A stretch of DNA of 64,000 nucleotides, from the NCBI GenBank assembly GCA_018713255.1, contig DVFL01000006.1, positions 1 to 64,000 of the forward strand, in the 5' to 3' direction. This DNA is from Candidatus Cottocaccamicrobium excrementipullorum (lineage in GTDB: Bacteria; Bacillota; Clostridia; Lachnospirales; Lachnospiraceae). Below, piece by piece: positions 40,180 to 47,681 of the stretch. Numbering within the stretch: position 1 is the stretch's first letter; each line of letters begins with the position of its first letter. The translations under genes and the position numbers were made by a program. Below the pieces are notes generated by a model. It saw only the letters and a program-made list of their open reading frames with translations. It did not search any database and was not told the origin of the DNA.

Positions 40180-41529
40180 GTGGCAAGAGCAATTTTACTT
40201 TCGGTTGGCGGCGCTGCTGATCTTAGGCAGGTTACTGCGCTTGCTTCCGATGTACTGGAGGGGAAGGTCATTGTGGATGCAAACGGCAACCCGTTAACCG
40301 GAACAATGCCAGATCAATCCGGGTGGGAATACAATAACCTTCCAGCAGGGCAATCCGTTAACATCCCCAAAGGCTATCATGATGGGAGCGAGTATGTAAG
40401 AGCGCAGCCGTTATCCTCCCAAACATTCGGCACGGGCACGGCTGAAGATGTTCTCGAAGGCGAGACAGTATGGGTAAATGGAGAACAGATCAACGGTGAA
40501 ATGGCGAATAATGGTGCGTTCAATTATACCCTTAGTGCCGGAGGATCTGTATTGATCCCAGCGGGATATCATAACGGTCAGGGCCGTGTTGCGGCACGCT
40601 CCTTGGCTAACCAGACAGATGGAACTGCGACTGCCAATGACATACTGGACGGCGAAACCGCTTGGGTAGATGGAGTGCAGATCGAAGGTGCTATGGCAAA
40701 TAGGGGCGCAATTAGCCAATCCTTGAATGCAGGGGGAAGCTACACAATTCCTGAAGGCTATCACAACGGGTCCGGCGTTGTGAGGGCGAATAGCTTGGCG
40801 TCGCAGACGCCGGGCACAGCAGACAACACAATGATATTGGACGGAGAAACTGCCTGGGTGGATGGGGAACTGGTGGAAGGCACTATGCCGAACCAGAACA
40901 TATACAGCGTCACAGACGTAGCGGATGAAGCAGCATCCAGCTGGATCAATGTGTATATTTACCGCGGGGCTTATTTGCAATCTATTGCATCTCATAATAA
41001 TAGGCATCTTTTGCATATTAGCTATCCAACGCTAAGAAACGTGTTAGGGATTACCACAGATAAAATTCTTTGGGGACAAAGCATAGCCGGATCAACAGGC
41101 AGCGCCCAGGGATGGTATGACAGCAACACTGATATCTTCAGAAACGGCGTATTTGGCGGATGGGGGCTGGAAATCGTATCTGGCTCAGGAGTCAACCTTT
41201 CGGCTAATACTGATAACGGGGGAATTCAGGGGCCAACCCCATCCATTGAAACTACTAGGCAGATTGACTTTACAGACATATCCCAAATCAATCTACATAC
41301 TACACATATCACCGGAAACGCAGGAACTCCATATTATGCGCGGGTCACCCTCTTGGACACGGGGCAGGTTTACAACGCATCATCGCAGTCTCCAGGAATT
41401 GGTGCAACGGCATCATTTTATATCCCAGTTTCTGCGCAAGTCAAATCCCGCATCCGAGTGGAGATTGTTTGTCCGTCCTCGTCAACGCAGGGGATCAGGA
41501 TTACTGTAATCTGGATGTCAAAACGATAG
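40180..41529 (+). CDS. Repeat-containing tail fibre / receptor-binding protein
   Basis: 449 aa from GTG at 40180. Three and a half repeats of about 58 residues (each near DILDGETAWVDGVQIEG, then IPEGYHNGSGVV) fill residues 15-240; such IPxGYHxGxG repeats are common in phage tail proteins. The C-terminal 200 residues form a unique strand-rich part, probably receptor-binding. Follows the collar protein by 3 bp. Confidence 0.82.
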   Translation: MARAILLSVGGAADLRQVTALASDVLEGKVIVDANGNPLTGTMPDQSGWEYNNLPAGQSVNIPKGYHDGSEYVRAQPLSSQTFGTGTAEDVLEGETVWVNGEQINGEMANNGAFNYTLSAGGSVLIPAGYHNGQGRVAARSLANQTDGTATANDILDGETAWVDGVQIEGAMANRGAISQSLNAGGSYTIPEGYHNGSGVVRANSLASQTPGTADNTMILDGETAWVDGELVEGTMPNQNIYSVTDVADEAASSWINVYIYRGAYLQSIASHNNRHLLHISYPTLRNVLGITTDKILWGQSIAGSTGSAQGWYDSNTDIFRNGVFGGWGLEIVSGSGVNLSANTDNGGIQGPTPSIETTRQIDFTDISQINLHTTHITGNAGTPYYARVTLLDTGQVYNASSQSPGIGATASFYIPVSAQVKSRIRVEIVCPSSSTQGIRITVIWMSKR

Positions 41530-41546
41530 GAAAGAGAGGGAACAGA

Positions 41547-42041
41547 ATAAAATTTTTAGACAGATGCAATGCCATTTATGGCGCTGTTATCACTGTGCTG
41601 ACAGCGGTATTTGGTGTTTACTGGTACGTTTTTGCGGCATATCTGTTATGCAATGTGTGCGATTATATTACAGGATGGTGGAAAGCAAGAAAGCTAAAGC
41701 AAGAATCGAGCCGCGTAGGATTAAATGGGATCCTGAAAAAATGCGGCTACTGGCTGATCGTCCTGGTGGCATTCTTAATCCCAGAGGTATTTGTACACCT
41801 GGGGAATGATCTGCTGGGCATTGACCTGGCTTTTTTAATGCTGTTAGGCTGGTTTACCCTGGCCACACTATTGATCAACGAAATCCGCAGCATCCTGGAA
41901 AATCTGGTGGAATGCGGCTGTGAGGTCCCAGAATTTTTAATTGCGGGGCTTGCTGTTACCGAAAAGTTACTTGATGCTGAGATTAAAATTCCCGGAATGA
42001 CCGGAGAAAGTGAGGAATATAAAAATGATGAACAGAAATGA
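41547..42041 (+). CDS. Holin, phage holin 4-1 type (ATA start)
   Basis: 164 aa membrane protein: KFLDRCNAIYGAVITVLTAV, LCNVCDYITGWWKARK and later WLIVLVAFLIPEVFVHLGND give three to four membrane helices of the toxin-secretion/phage lysis holin family. ATA at 41547 lies 6 nt after AGAGGG. The upstream TTG in frame lies deep within the fibre gene. An AUA start on the holin would tie lysis to the special initiator tRNA. Confidence 0.88.
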   Translation: MKFLDRCNAIYGAVITVLTAVFGVYWYVFAAYLLCNVCDYITGWWKARKLKQESSRVGLNGILKKCGYWLIVLVAFLIPEVFVHLGNDLLGIDLAFLMLLGWFTLATLLINEIRSILENLVECGCEVPEFLIAGLAVTEKLLDAEIKIPGMTGESEEYKNDEQK

Positions 42042-42297
42042 AATCCCTGCAGCAGAAGCTAAAATTAAGGCAGAAATTGCAAAGAGAGGCACGCCTGAGT
42101 GCAAAGACGTGGAAGCACTGATCGATACCTATACCGGACCAGCGACTGGTCTTGTGTGGGACGAGGGCGCCGAGAAGCTGGAACTGGCAGAAGGTTACAT
42201 CTTCGACAATGATGGAAACGTTGTTCTGCTGGATGATGTTACCGGCCCCGGAACCGGCATGATTTACAAAGACGGCAAACTGGTGCCGGCGGAGTAA
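42025..42297 (+). CDS. Hypothetical lysis-module protein
   Basis: 90 aa from ATG at 42025, GAGG 9 nt upstream, overlapping the holin end. IPAAEAKIKAEIAKRGTPEC, then two GPxTGLVWD/GPGTGMIYK repeats. Small proteins like this often lie between holin and endolysin. Function unknown. Confidence 0.65.
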   Translation: MMNRNEIPAAEAKIKAEIAKRGTPECKDVEALIDTYTGPATGLVWDEGAEKLELAEGYIFDNDGNVVLLDDVTGPGTGMIYKDGKLVPAE

Positions 42298-42342
42298 TTG
42301 CACCGGTGCAACTGGCCCTGGGGATAACCTGGGGCCTTTTTT
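42298..42342 (+). terminator. Palindrome and terminator hairpin before the endolysin
   Basis: TTGCACCGGTGCAA (42298-42311) is a 14-bp palindrome. A GGCCC...GGGCC hairpin with a TTTTTT tail (42314-42342) follows. It would end much of the late transcript before the amidase gene, lowering endolysin expression. Confidence 0.65.
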
Positions 42343-42359
42343 AAATTGGAGGATGAATC

Positions 42360-43142
42360 ATGAACATTGAAAAGCAGTATCTAACAATTAGCAATTATAA
42401 CCGCCCGGGGACCAAGCGGGCCAGAACCACAGCCGTAGCCTGCCACTATATCGGCAATCCCGGCACCAGCGCCCAGGCCAACCGGAATTATTTCGAAAAC
42501 CTGAAGGATACCCACACTACCAAGGCCAGCTGCCACTACATCATTGGCCTGGACGGCGAAATCCTGCAGCTGATCCCGGAGGATGAAATCAGCTGGTGCA
42601 CCAACCAGGCCAATAGCTACACGATCAGCATCGAGGCCTGCCATCCGGACAGCACCGGGCAATTTACAGATGCCACCTATAAATCCTATGTGGCACTCTG
42701 CGCCGATATCTGCCAGCGCTGGGGCCTGGATCCGCAGAACGGTGGCCTGATCCGGCATTATGACGTCACCAAAAAGGTCTGCCCCAAATGGTTTGTTGAC
42801 CACCCGGAGGCATGGACACAGTTTAAACGTGATGTTCAGGCAGCTATGGCCGTAGCACAGCAGGAACCCGGATGGCAGCATACCGATATTGGCTGGTGGT
42901 ACATGTATGATGACGGCACCTACCCGGCCAACAAGTGGGAGTTGATCAATCATCACTGGTATTTATTCAACAAAGACGGTTACATGGTAACCGGCTGGCA
43001 CCGCTGGGACGGCCAGACCTGTGATCCGGCTGACGGCAGCGGCGACTGGTACTTCCTGGACAATACTGCCGGCGGGCCATATGAGGGAGCCTGCTGGCAT
43101 ACCCGAGAAAATGGCGCTCAGGAAATCTGGTATGTGGAATAG
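42360..43142 (+). CDS. Endolysin: N-acetylmuramoyl-L-alanine amidase with wall-binding repeats
   Basis: 260 aa. The N-terminal Amidase_2 domain (residues 1-160) has zinc ligands in AVACHYIGNPG and LIRHYDVTKKVCPKW and a glutamate in ISIEACHP. The C-terminus contains Trp-rich choline-binding-type repeats (GWWYMYDDGTYPANKW, HHWYLFNKDGYMVTGW). It cleaves the wall during lysis once the holin opens the membrane. ATG after GGAGGATGAATC. Confidence 0.93.
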   Translation: MNIEKQYLTISNYNRPGTKRARTTAVACHYIGNPGTSAQANRNYFENLKDTHTTKASCHYIIGLDGEILQLIPEDEISWCTNQANSYTISIEACHPDSTGQFTDATYKSYVALCADICQRWGLDPQNGGLIRHYDVTKKVCPKWFVDHPEAWTQFKRDVQAAMAVAQQEPGWQHTDIGWWYMYDDGTYPANKWELINHHWYLFNKDGYMVTGWHRWDGQTCDPADGSGDWYFLDNTAGGPYEGACWHTRENGAQEIWYVE

Positions 43143-43170
43143 AGTGGGCGGGAGGGTTATCCTCCCACTC
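43142..43170. terminator. Hairpin between convergent genes
   Basis: GAGTGGG..GGAGG pairs with CCTCCCACTC, with one bulge. It lies between the end of the endolysin gene and the stop of the minus-strand gene, a suitable bidirectional terminator, though T-runs are weak. Confidence 0.45.
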
Positions 43171-43372
43171 ATTTCTCCCCGATCTCCTGCACAATTCCAC
43201 TGTAACCGTAACTTGTTTCAAACTCAGCCCACGACTTTCTATTGCTTTTGGTGTACCAATGATTTTTATATGTAAAATTCCCATCCGGGTCGACAAGAAT
43301 CAAAAGAGCTTGTTTCATGCTAGCTGCTTCAATTATTTCTGTGGTGCCTTTAATTCTGAATCTTCTTCTCAT
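43169..43372 (-). CDS. Hypothetical small protein, right-end cassette
   Basis: 67 aa: RRRFRIKGTTEIIEAASMKQ followed by an aromatic strand region (NFTYKNHWYTKSNRKSWAEF). GGAGAAAAGG precedes the ATG. Not recognised. Downstream of, and probably co-transcribed with, the gene at 43421-43882. Confidence 0.65.
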   Translation of the reverse strand: MRRRFRIKGTTEIIEAASMKQALLILVDPDGNFTYKNHWYTKSNRKSWAEFETSYGYSGIVQEIGEK

Positions 43373-43420
43373 TTTATTTCCTTTTCTCCCGGCTTTACCC
43401 GGCCGGGACGGGGTAGAATA

Positions 43421-43882
43421 CTACCCAACAAATGAATAGGTTGCTTTTCCAGATGCATGGATATTACGGGAATAAAATCCGTCCCATCTGTTAACCAGTT
43501 CCTTGCGAACAATCACATCTTCTGCAAACGCTTCCTGGGCGTCTTCACTTACGATGTACTTCTTGTAGTAATCGGCGCATCCGGTCAATTCTGCCCTAAG
43601 TTCTTCAGCGCTGGCAATCCACTTCTTTTCGCTGGGATTCCATTTCGCATTAAAATTTCTTTTGATCCAATCCTTTGCGTTGTAGGTCTTTCCAGAAATT
43701 TCTCCGGTAATTGTATTGACTTCGATGATCTCGTCACCAACAACGTTCATTTTGATAATTTCATTCATATTGGATTTTGCCTCCTCCCATGCCTTCTTCA
43801 GTCCGGAGGAAATGGTCATTCCGGCCTTCTTAACTAACTCCCATGCTCTCTTCATGATCTTGCTTAAATCGTATTTCTTCAT
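43421..43882 (-). CDS. Hypothetical protein under a palindrome-controlled promoter
   Basis: 153 aa. Two helical segments at the N-terminus (MKRAWELVKKAGMTISSGLK) are followed by YNAKDWIKRNFNAKWNPSEK, a pattern seen in uncharacterised phage and plasmid proteins. GGAGGAAATAAAG precedes the ATG. Its promoter (43917-43945) carries the same 18-bp operator as the one at 44262, so it is probably controlled by the regulator at 44026. Confidence 0.65.
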   Translation of the reverse strand: MKKYDLSKIMKRAWELVKKAGMTISSGLKKAWEEAKSNMNEIIKMNVVGDEIIEVNTITGEISGKTYNAKDWIKRNFNAKWNPSEKKWIASAEELRAELTGCADYYKKYIVSEDAQEAFAEDVIVRKELVNRWDGFYSRNIHASGKATYSFVG

Positions 43883-43916
43883 CTTTATTTCCTCCGTTCC
43901 TTTATCTTATGGTTAT

Positions 43917-43945
43917 ATTATATACTAATATTAGTATAATGTCAA
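43917..43945 (-). promoter_or_regulatory. Consensus promoter with palindromic operator (left)
   Basis: On the minus strand TTGACA (43940-43945), 17 bp, TATAAT (43917-43922). The spacer and -10 are covered by TATACTAATATTAGTATA (43921-43938), a perfect 18-bp palindrome. It drives the minus-strand cassette. Confidence 0.85.
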
Positions 43946-44025
43946 TGGGTTTTTAGACTAATTTTAGGATATTTCATATTGACAATCTAACCCGGGAATG
44001 TTAATTTACTTATAGGAGGTGCTAT

Positions 44026-44253
44026 ATGATTAGATATAAAATTGATGTATTTGCCGAATTAAGCAAGCATGGATTTAACCAGACACGCATACAAAAAGAG
44101 AATTTGTTGCCCCGTCAAACAATGACGAATATCAAAGCAGGGAAAAGCATTACCCTGGAGACGCTGAATAAGATTTGCCTTATGTGCCGGATGCAGCCGG
44201 GGGATATAATTGAAATGATCCCAACGGACGAAGAAAAGATAAAGTATTATTGA
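44026..44253 (+). CDS. Small XRE-family regulator (YozG-like)
   Basis: 75 aa, a helix-turn-helix over residues 10-60 (FNQTRIQKENLLPRQTMTNI, then ITLETLNKICLMCRMQPGDI). ATAGGAGGTGCTAT precedes the ATG. It lies between two promoters with identical 18-bp palindromes, which makes it the natural candidate repressor for both. Confidence 0.78.
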   Translation: MIRYKIDVFAELSKHGFNQTRIQKENLLPRQTMTNIKAGKSITLETLNKICLMCRMQPGDIIEMIPTDEEKIKYY

Positions 44254-44261
44254 TTCTATGC

Positions 44262-44290
44262 TTGACAATATACTAATATTAGTATATAAT
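44262..44290 (+). promoter_or_regulatory. Consensus promoter with palindromic operator (right)
   Basis: TTGACA (44262-44267), 17 bp, TATAAT (44285-44290). TATACTAATATTAGTATA lies at 44269-44286. It has the same architecture as the left promoter, pointing the other way, and drives the genes at 44348 and 44581. Confidence 0.88.
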
Positions 44291-44347
44291 ATAATTGTCA
44301 GGAGGGAAACCAAATGACAATAACCCGAAAGGGAGAAAGGAGAACAT

Positions 44348-44488
44348 ATGGCAGTGAACATGAGTGAAACGGCAAGACTGATCCTTGGACTCCGGGCTGC
44401 AGGATGGGACGAAAAATCTATTAATGATTTCATCCTGTATATTGAGACCGGCGAGGAACAGTATAAGCCAAAAGAAAAGGCCGACTAA
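44348..44488 (+). CDS. Small hypothetical protein of Lachnospiraceae elements
   Basis: 46 aa: MSETARLILGLRAAGWDEKS followed by INDFILYIETGEEQYK. Helical and acidic, resembling small proteins found beside mobile-element regulators. GGAGAACAT precedes the ATG. Function unknown. Confidence 0.7.
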   Translation: MAVNMSETARLILGLRAAGWDEKSINDFILYIETGEEQYKPKEKAD

Positions 44489-44510
44489 AAAGCCGGCCAA
44501 CACACACAAC

Positions 44511-44531
44511 GGGGCGGAGCAAATCCGCCCC
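44511..44531. other. Intergenic hairpin
   Basis: GGGGCGGA (44511-44518) and TCCGCCCC (44524-44531) form an 8-bp stem with a 5-nt loop, followed by A-rich rather than T-rich sequence. It may stabilise or process the two-gene transcript rather than end it. Confidence 0.4.
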
Positions 44532-44580
44532 ACACAAAAAAGATACCATAAGCCTAAAATAAAAACAAGAGGTTAAAATT

Positions 44581-44871
44581 ATGAAGATTAATGGAATTGG
44601 AATAATAAAAAAAGAGCAGGCAATGTCTATATTAACAAAAGAAGGAAGACAAGCCGTACAGAGCGGAGATATCACTCTTGATGAGCTGGGACAGATGTAT
44701 AAACTCGAAATGGTCAAACGGTCTTCCAAAATTGGAGATATGCCGGATACATTTCGGCAATGTTATAAATGGATACCAGACAAGTTAAAAGATGAACTAA
44801 CACCAGCGGATTTGGCAAATCTTACAGATCAATTTTACGATTGCTACAGCAACGGAAAAGCGGGGAAGTAA
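44581..44871 (+). CDS. Hypothetical protein, right-end cassette
   Basis: 96 aa, helical: EQAMSILTKEGRQAVQSGDI, then TFRQCYKWIPDKLKDELTPA and LANLTDQFYDCYSNG. AAGAGG precedes the ATG. No family recognised. It is the last prophage gene before attR. Confidence 0.7.
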   Translation: MKINGIGIIKKEQAMSILTKEGRQAVQSGDITLDELGQMYKLEMVKRSSKIGDMPDTFRQCYKWIPDKLKDELTPADLANLTDQFYDCYSNGKAGK

Positions 44872-44887
44872 ACCCTCCCCGCTTTCT
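44859..44887 (+). terminator. Terminator of the right-end cassette
   Basis: AGCGGGGA (44859-44866) and TCCCCGCT (44876-44883), followed by TTCTG. The remaining 280 bp to attR contain only the integrase-type repeats. Confidence 0.6.
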
Positions 44888-45037
44888 GCAATGTGGCTGA
44901 CCGCATCACATTAAATATTGTTATTTCAATCCGCGTTTGCCGGATAGCTGGCAAAACCACAGCAGGAAGCATCCATCCTGGGTGACTGATTAAATCATAT
45001 CCTTTAATGGTTCAAAAGTCAAGATACACTACAGGAC

Positions 45038-45086
45038 TTTTTGCTAAAGTTTTTGCTAAAGTCAATCCGTGTAAACTGTAGCAAAA
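45038..45086. repeat. Right arm-type repeats for integrase
   Basis: TTTTTGCTAAAGT at 45038-45050 and again at 45050-45062. An inverted, diverged copy (TGTAGCAAAA, 45077-45086) follows. They match the pair at 310-333 near attL. They lie about 100 bp inside attR. Confidence 0.6.
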
Positions 45087-45164
45087 TCAATGGTTTTTGG
45101 GAGCGCACAATGCGTAAAAATGCTGTATTTTATTGATTTTTACTGGTTATTAGTATTAGGTATT

Positions 45165-45214
45165 CACCTTGCCAAGGTGGGGGCCGCGGGTTCGAATCCC
45201 GTCTCGCGCTTTTT
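45165..45214. repeat. attR core (displaced tRNA-Gly 3' fragment)
   Basis: Fifty bases identical to attL at 193-242. It is not a functional tRNA: the acceptor 5' strand and D-arm are missing. It marks the right boundary of the prophage. Confidence 0.95.
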
Positions 45215-45222
45215 TTATTTTG

Positions 45223-45257
45223 CCGGAAACCTTAGTTTATTAGGTTTCCGGTTTTTT
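45223..45257 (+). terminator. Original host terminator of tRNA-Gly
   Basis: CCGGAAACCT (45223-45232) pairs with AGGTTTCCGG (45242-45251) and is followed by TTTTTT. It lies right after attR and was separated from its tRNA by prophage insertion. Confidence 0.85.
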
Positions 45258-45316
45258 GTTTGATTTTATAAGATTTTGTCAGGGGCAGAGCAGGAGAGAT
45301 CTTGCTGGGATTTGTT

Positions 45317-46180
45317 TCACTTCATGCTGCTGCCCGGCAGCTTGTTTTTATTTCGCCATTCCCGAGGAGAGATCCCGTAAGTATGCTTGAAGGCCCGGGA
45401 GAAGTGAAGCTGATTGGGATACCCCACGGCGTTTCCGATATCGCCGATGCTCAGGTCTGTGAGCTTAAGCAGCTCCGCCGCCTTTACCATACGGTAGCTC
45501 ATAATAAATTCTTGCGGTGATTTTCCGATAGTGTCTTTAAAAATCCTGCCGAAATAGCTGCGGTTTAGTCCGCAGGATTTTGCCAGACTTTCCACAGAGA
45601 TATCATTTTGGAAGTTCTGCTCAATGTAGGTTAAGGCTTCTTTGATATAAAAATCCCGCACCCGTCCTTCACTGGAGAATCGCATCGATACAGAGGAGCG
45701 GGACATATAGTCAATAAACAGATAGAGGTGTCCGATCAGGTGGAAAGGGGATTCATCCCCGTGTTCTGCCATGTAGAGCATCTCTTTTTTCATTTCTTCC
45801 CGCAGTTCTTTAGAATGGGCGTGGTAAACTGGGTTATCTGGACTTAATCCGGTCATTTCTACGATTTCTTTTGCCCGCAGTCCGTCAAATTCTACCCATA
45901 CATATTCCCAGGGAAGATTCTGGTCCGCCACATAGGTGGTAATTTGACGTGGAAAGATCATGAATCCCTGGCCGCTTTTGATTTGATAAGTTTTGGTCTC
46001 GCCTTTGGAATTGTCTGCCATCAGCGTTCCTGTGCCGGAGATAACGAAGTGAAACAAATAGTGATTCCTGGAAGCTGGTCCAAAAGAATGGGCTGGCTCG
46101 CATTGTTCTTTGCCAAACTGGTACAGTCCAAGGTCTACAAAGTTCTCATTGGGGAACACGTAGAATAAAATATCGCTCAT
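45317..46180 (-). CDS. AraC-family regulator of alpha-galactoside use (MsmR/RafR-like)
   Basis: 287 aa. The N-terminal cupin-type sugar-binding domain (residues 15-130, with HFVISGTGTLMADN) is followed by two helix-turn-helix motifs (VESLAKSCGLNRSYFGRIF and IGDIGNAVGYPNQLHFSRAF). GGAGG precedes the ATG. It is divergent from the sugar ABC transporter operon and is expected to activate it in the presence of an alpha-galactoside such as melibiose or raffinose, as for MsmR. Confidence 0.88.
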   Translation of the reverse strand: MSDILFYVFPNENFVDLGLYQFGKEQCEPAHSFGPASRNHYLFHFVISGTGTLMADNSKGETKTYQIKSGQGFMIFPRQITTYVADQNLPWEYVWVEFDGLRAKEIVEMTGLSPDNPVYHAHSKELREEMKKEMLYMAEHGDESPFHLIGHLYLFIDYMSRSSVSMRFSSEGRVRDFYIKEALTYIEQNFQNDISVESLAKSCGLNRSYFGRIFKDTIGKSPQEFIMSYRMVKAAELLKLTDLSIGDIGNAVGYPNQLHFSRAFKHTYGISPREWRNKNKLPGSSMK

Positions 46181-46305
46181 AGTTGAGTCCTCCTGATGTG
46201 AGCGCAGTTTGAATTCTGCTATCTATAATATACCAAAATGATACCCGACTTGGCAATATCCTGATAAAAGCAACATAAAGACATAAAATGCCAAATATAA
46301 GGGTA

Positions 46306-46334
46306 TTCATAAGCGTATTTTGGAATGTTATAAT
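46306..46334 (+). promoter_or_regulatory. Promoter of the sugar transport operon
   Basis: TTCATA (46306-46311), 17 bp, TATAAT (46329-46334). The weak -35 suits activation by the divergent AraC-type regulator. The 200-bp gap otherwise shows no clear operator. Confidence 0.55.
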
Positions 46335-46380
46335 CATTTTAGCAGTAAAGAAATACTAAAAGGAGGGAGCAAAAACGATT

Positions 46381-47664
46381 ATGAGAAGGAAAAAGGGGAT
46401 CTATGCAGTCCTGGCAGTCAGCGCCTTGGCGGCTGTTGTTCTTCCGGGGTGCAGCTCAGGGGGGAAGGATGGAGTTACAGAGATCGAGATTCTGCAGTAC
46501 AAGCCGGAGGCTGCCGCGTATTTCGATCAGGTAGAAGAGCAGTTCAATGCTACCCATGATGACATTCATCTGACGATCAGTTCACCGGATGATGCCAGCA
46601 CCATTATGAGAACCAGATTTGTCAGAGAGGATTATCCGGATATTATTGGAATCGGCGGAGACATAAACTATTCTTATTATGTAGATGCCGATATTCTGGC
46701 GGATGTTTCTGACTATCCAGGACTGGCGGATATTAATGAGGCTTATCTGGATATTCTGGAGGCGCTGGAGATCGTGCCCACAGAGGGAACCTACGGCGTT
46801 CCTTATGTAGCCAATGCCGCCGGTATTTTGTATAACCGGGATATGTTTGAAGAGAATGGATGGGAGATTCCGGAAACTTGGGATGAACTGATCAGCCTTT
46901 GCGGTGAAATTCAAGAGAAGGGTATTCTGCCTTTCTATTTTGGATTCCGGGATACTTGGACATGTCTTGCACCGTGGAATGCCCTGGCAGTATGCCTTGC
47001 TCCGGCAGATACTTGTAAGCAGGTGAACGCCGGCGCGACTACTTTTACGGAGCAGTATCGGGAGACTGCGGAAAAGTGTCTTGAACTGGTAAGCTATGGG
47101 CCGGACGATCCGTTTGCTTACGGCTATAATGATGCATGTACCGCTTTTGCCAATGGCGAAGCAGCCATGTATCCCATCGGAAGTTATGCAGTGCCTCAGG
47201 TTCTGCAGGTTAATCCGGAAATGAATATTGATTCATTCCCCCTTCCGGCAAGCAACGATGTTTCCAAGAACACGCTTAACTCTGGCGTGGATTTAATGTT
47301 CTGTGTAACGGCAGCCTGCGAGCATAAAGAGGCGGCTTATGAAGTTCTTGATTTCCTTTTGGAAGACGAGAATCTTCAGGCCTACATTGATGCGCAGAAT
47401 GCAGTGCCCTGTAAAACGGGAGACTTCAAATTGGCGCCTCAGTTGGACGGCATGCTTTCGTTTATCGAAGCCGGCAATATGACAGATTACCAGGATCATT
47501 ATTATCCGTCGGAGATGGCGGCAGATGCACTGATTCAGACATTCTTAATCAACAAGGATGTGGATCAATTCCTTACTACCTTTGATACCAGTTGGCAGAG
47601 ATACAACCGGGATATCATTCGTGAAGTTCAGGAATATGAAGAAGCCAACGGCACTGCTGAATAG
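46381..47664 (+). CDS. Extracellular sugar-binding lipoprotein (MsmE/RafE-like)
   Basis: 427 aa. A signal peptide ends in the lipobox LPGC (Cys22). The mature part is a family-1 solute-binding protein (TEIEILQYKPEAAAYF, GVPYVANAAGILYNRDMFEE, FANGEAAMYPIGSYAV). It captures alpha-galacto-oligosaccharides for the two permeases encoded next. GGAGGG lies upstream. No ATPase gene is in the cluster, so a shared MsmK-type ATPase elsewhere is likely. Confidence 0.9.
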   Translation: MRRKKGIYAVLAVSALAAVVLPGCSSGGKDGVTEIEILQYKPEAAAYFDQVEEQFNATHDDIHLTISSPDDASTIMRTRFVREDYPDIIGIGGDINYSYYVDADILADVSDYPGLADINEAYLDILEALEIVPTEGTYGVPYVANAAGILYNRDMFEENGWEIPETWDELISLCGEIQEKGILPFYFGFRDTWTCLAPWNALAVCLAPADTCKQVNAGATTFTEQYRETAEKCLELVSYGPDDPFAYGYNDACTAFANGEAAMYPIGSYAVPQVLQVNPEMNIDSFPLPASNDVSKNTLNSGVDLMFCVTAACEHKEAAYEVLDFLLEDENLQAYIDAQNAVPCKTGDFKLAPQLDGMLSFIEAGNMTDYQDHYYPSEMAADALIQTFLINKDVDQFLTTFDTSWQRYNRDIIREVQEYEEANGTAE

Positions 47665-47681
47665 GAAAGGAGCAGGGGGAA

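Noticed and set aside
18707-41549. ATA starts as sequencing errors or broken ATGs
   Set aside because: At least twelve independent ATA codons, all spaced 6-12 nt from Shine-Dalgarno sites in otherwise intact genes, cannot be random errors.
45165-45214. Second tRNA-Gly gene
   Set aside because: It lacks the 5' acceptor strand and D-arm; it is the attR fragment.
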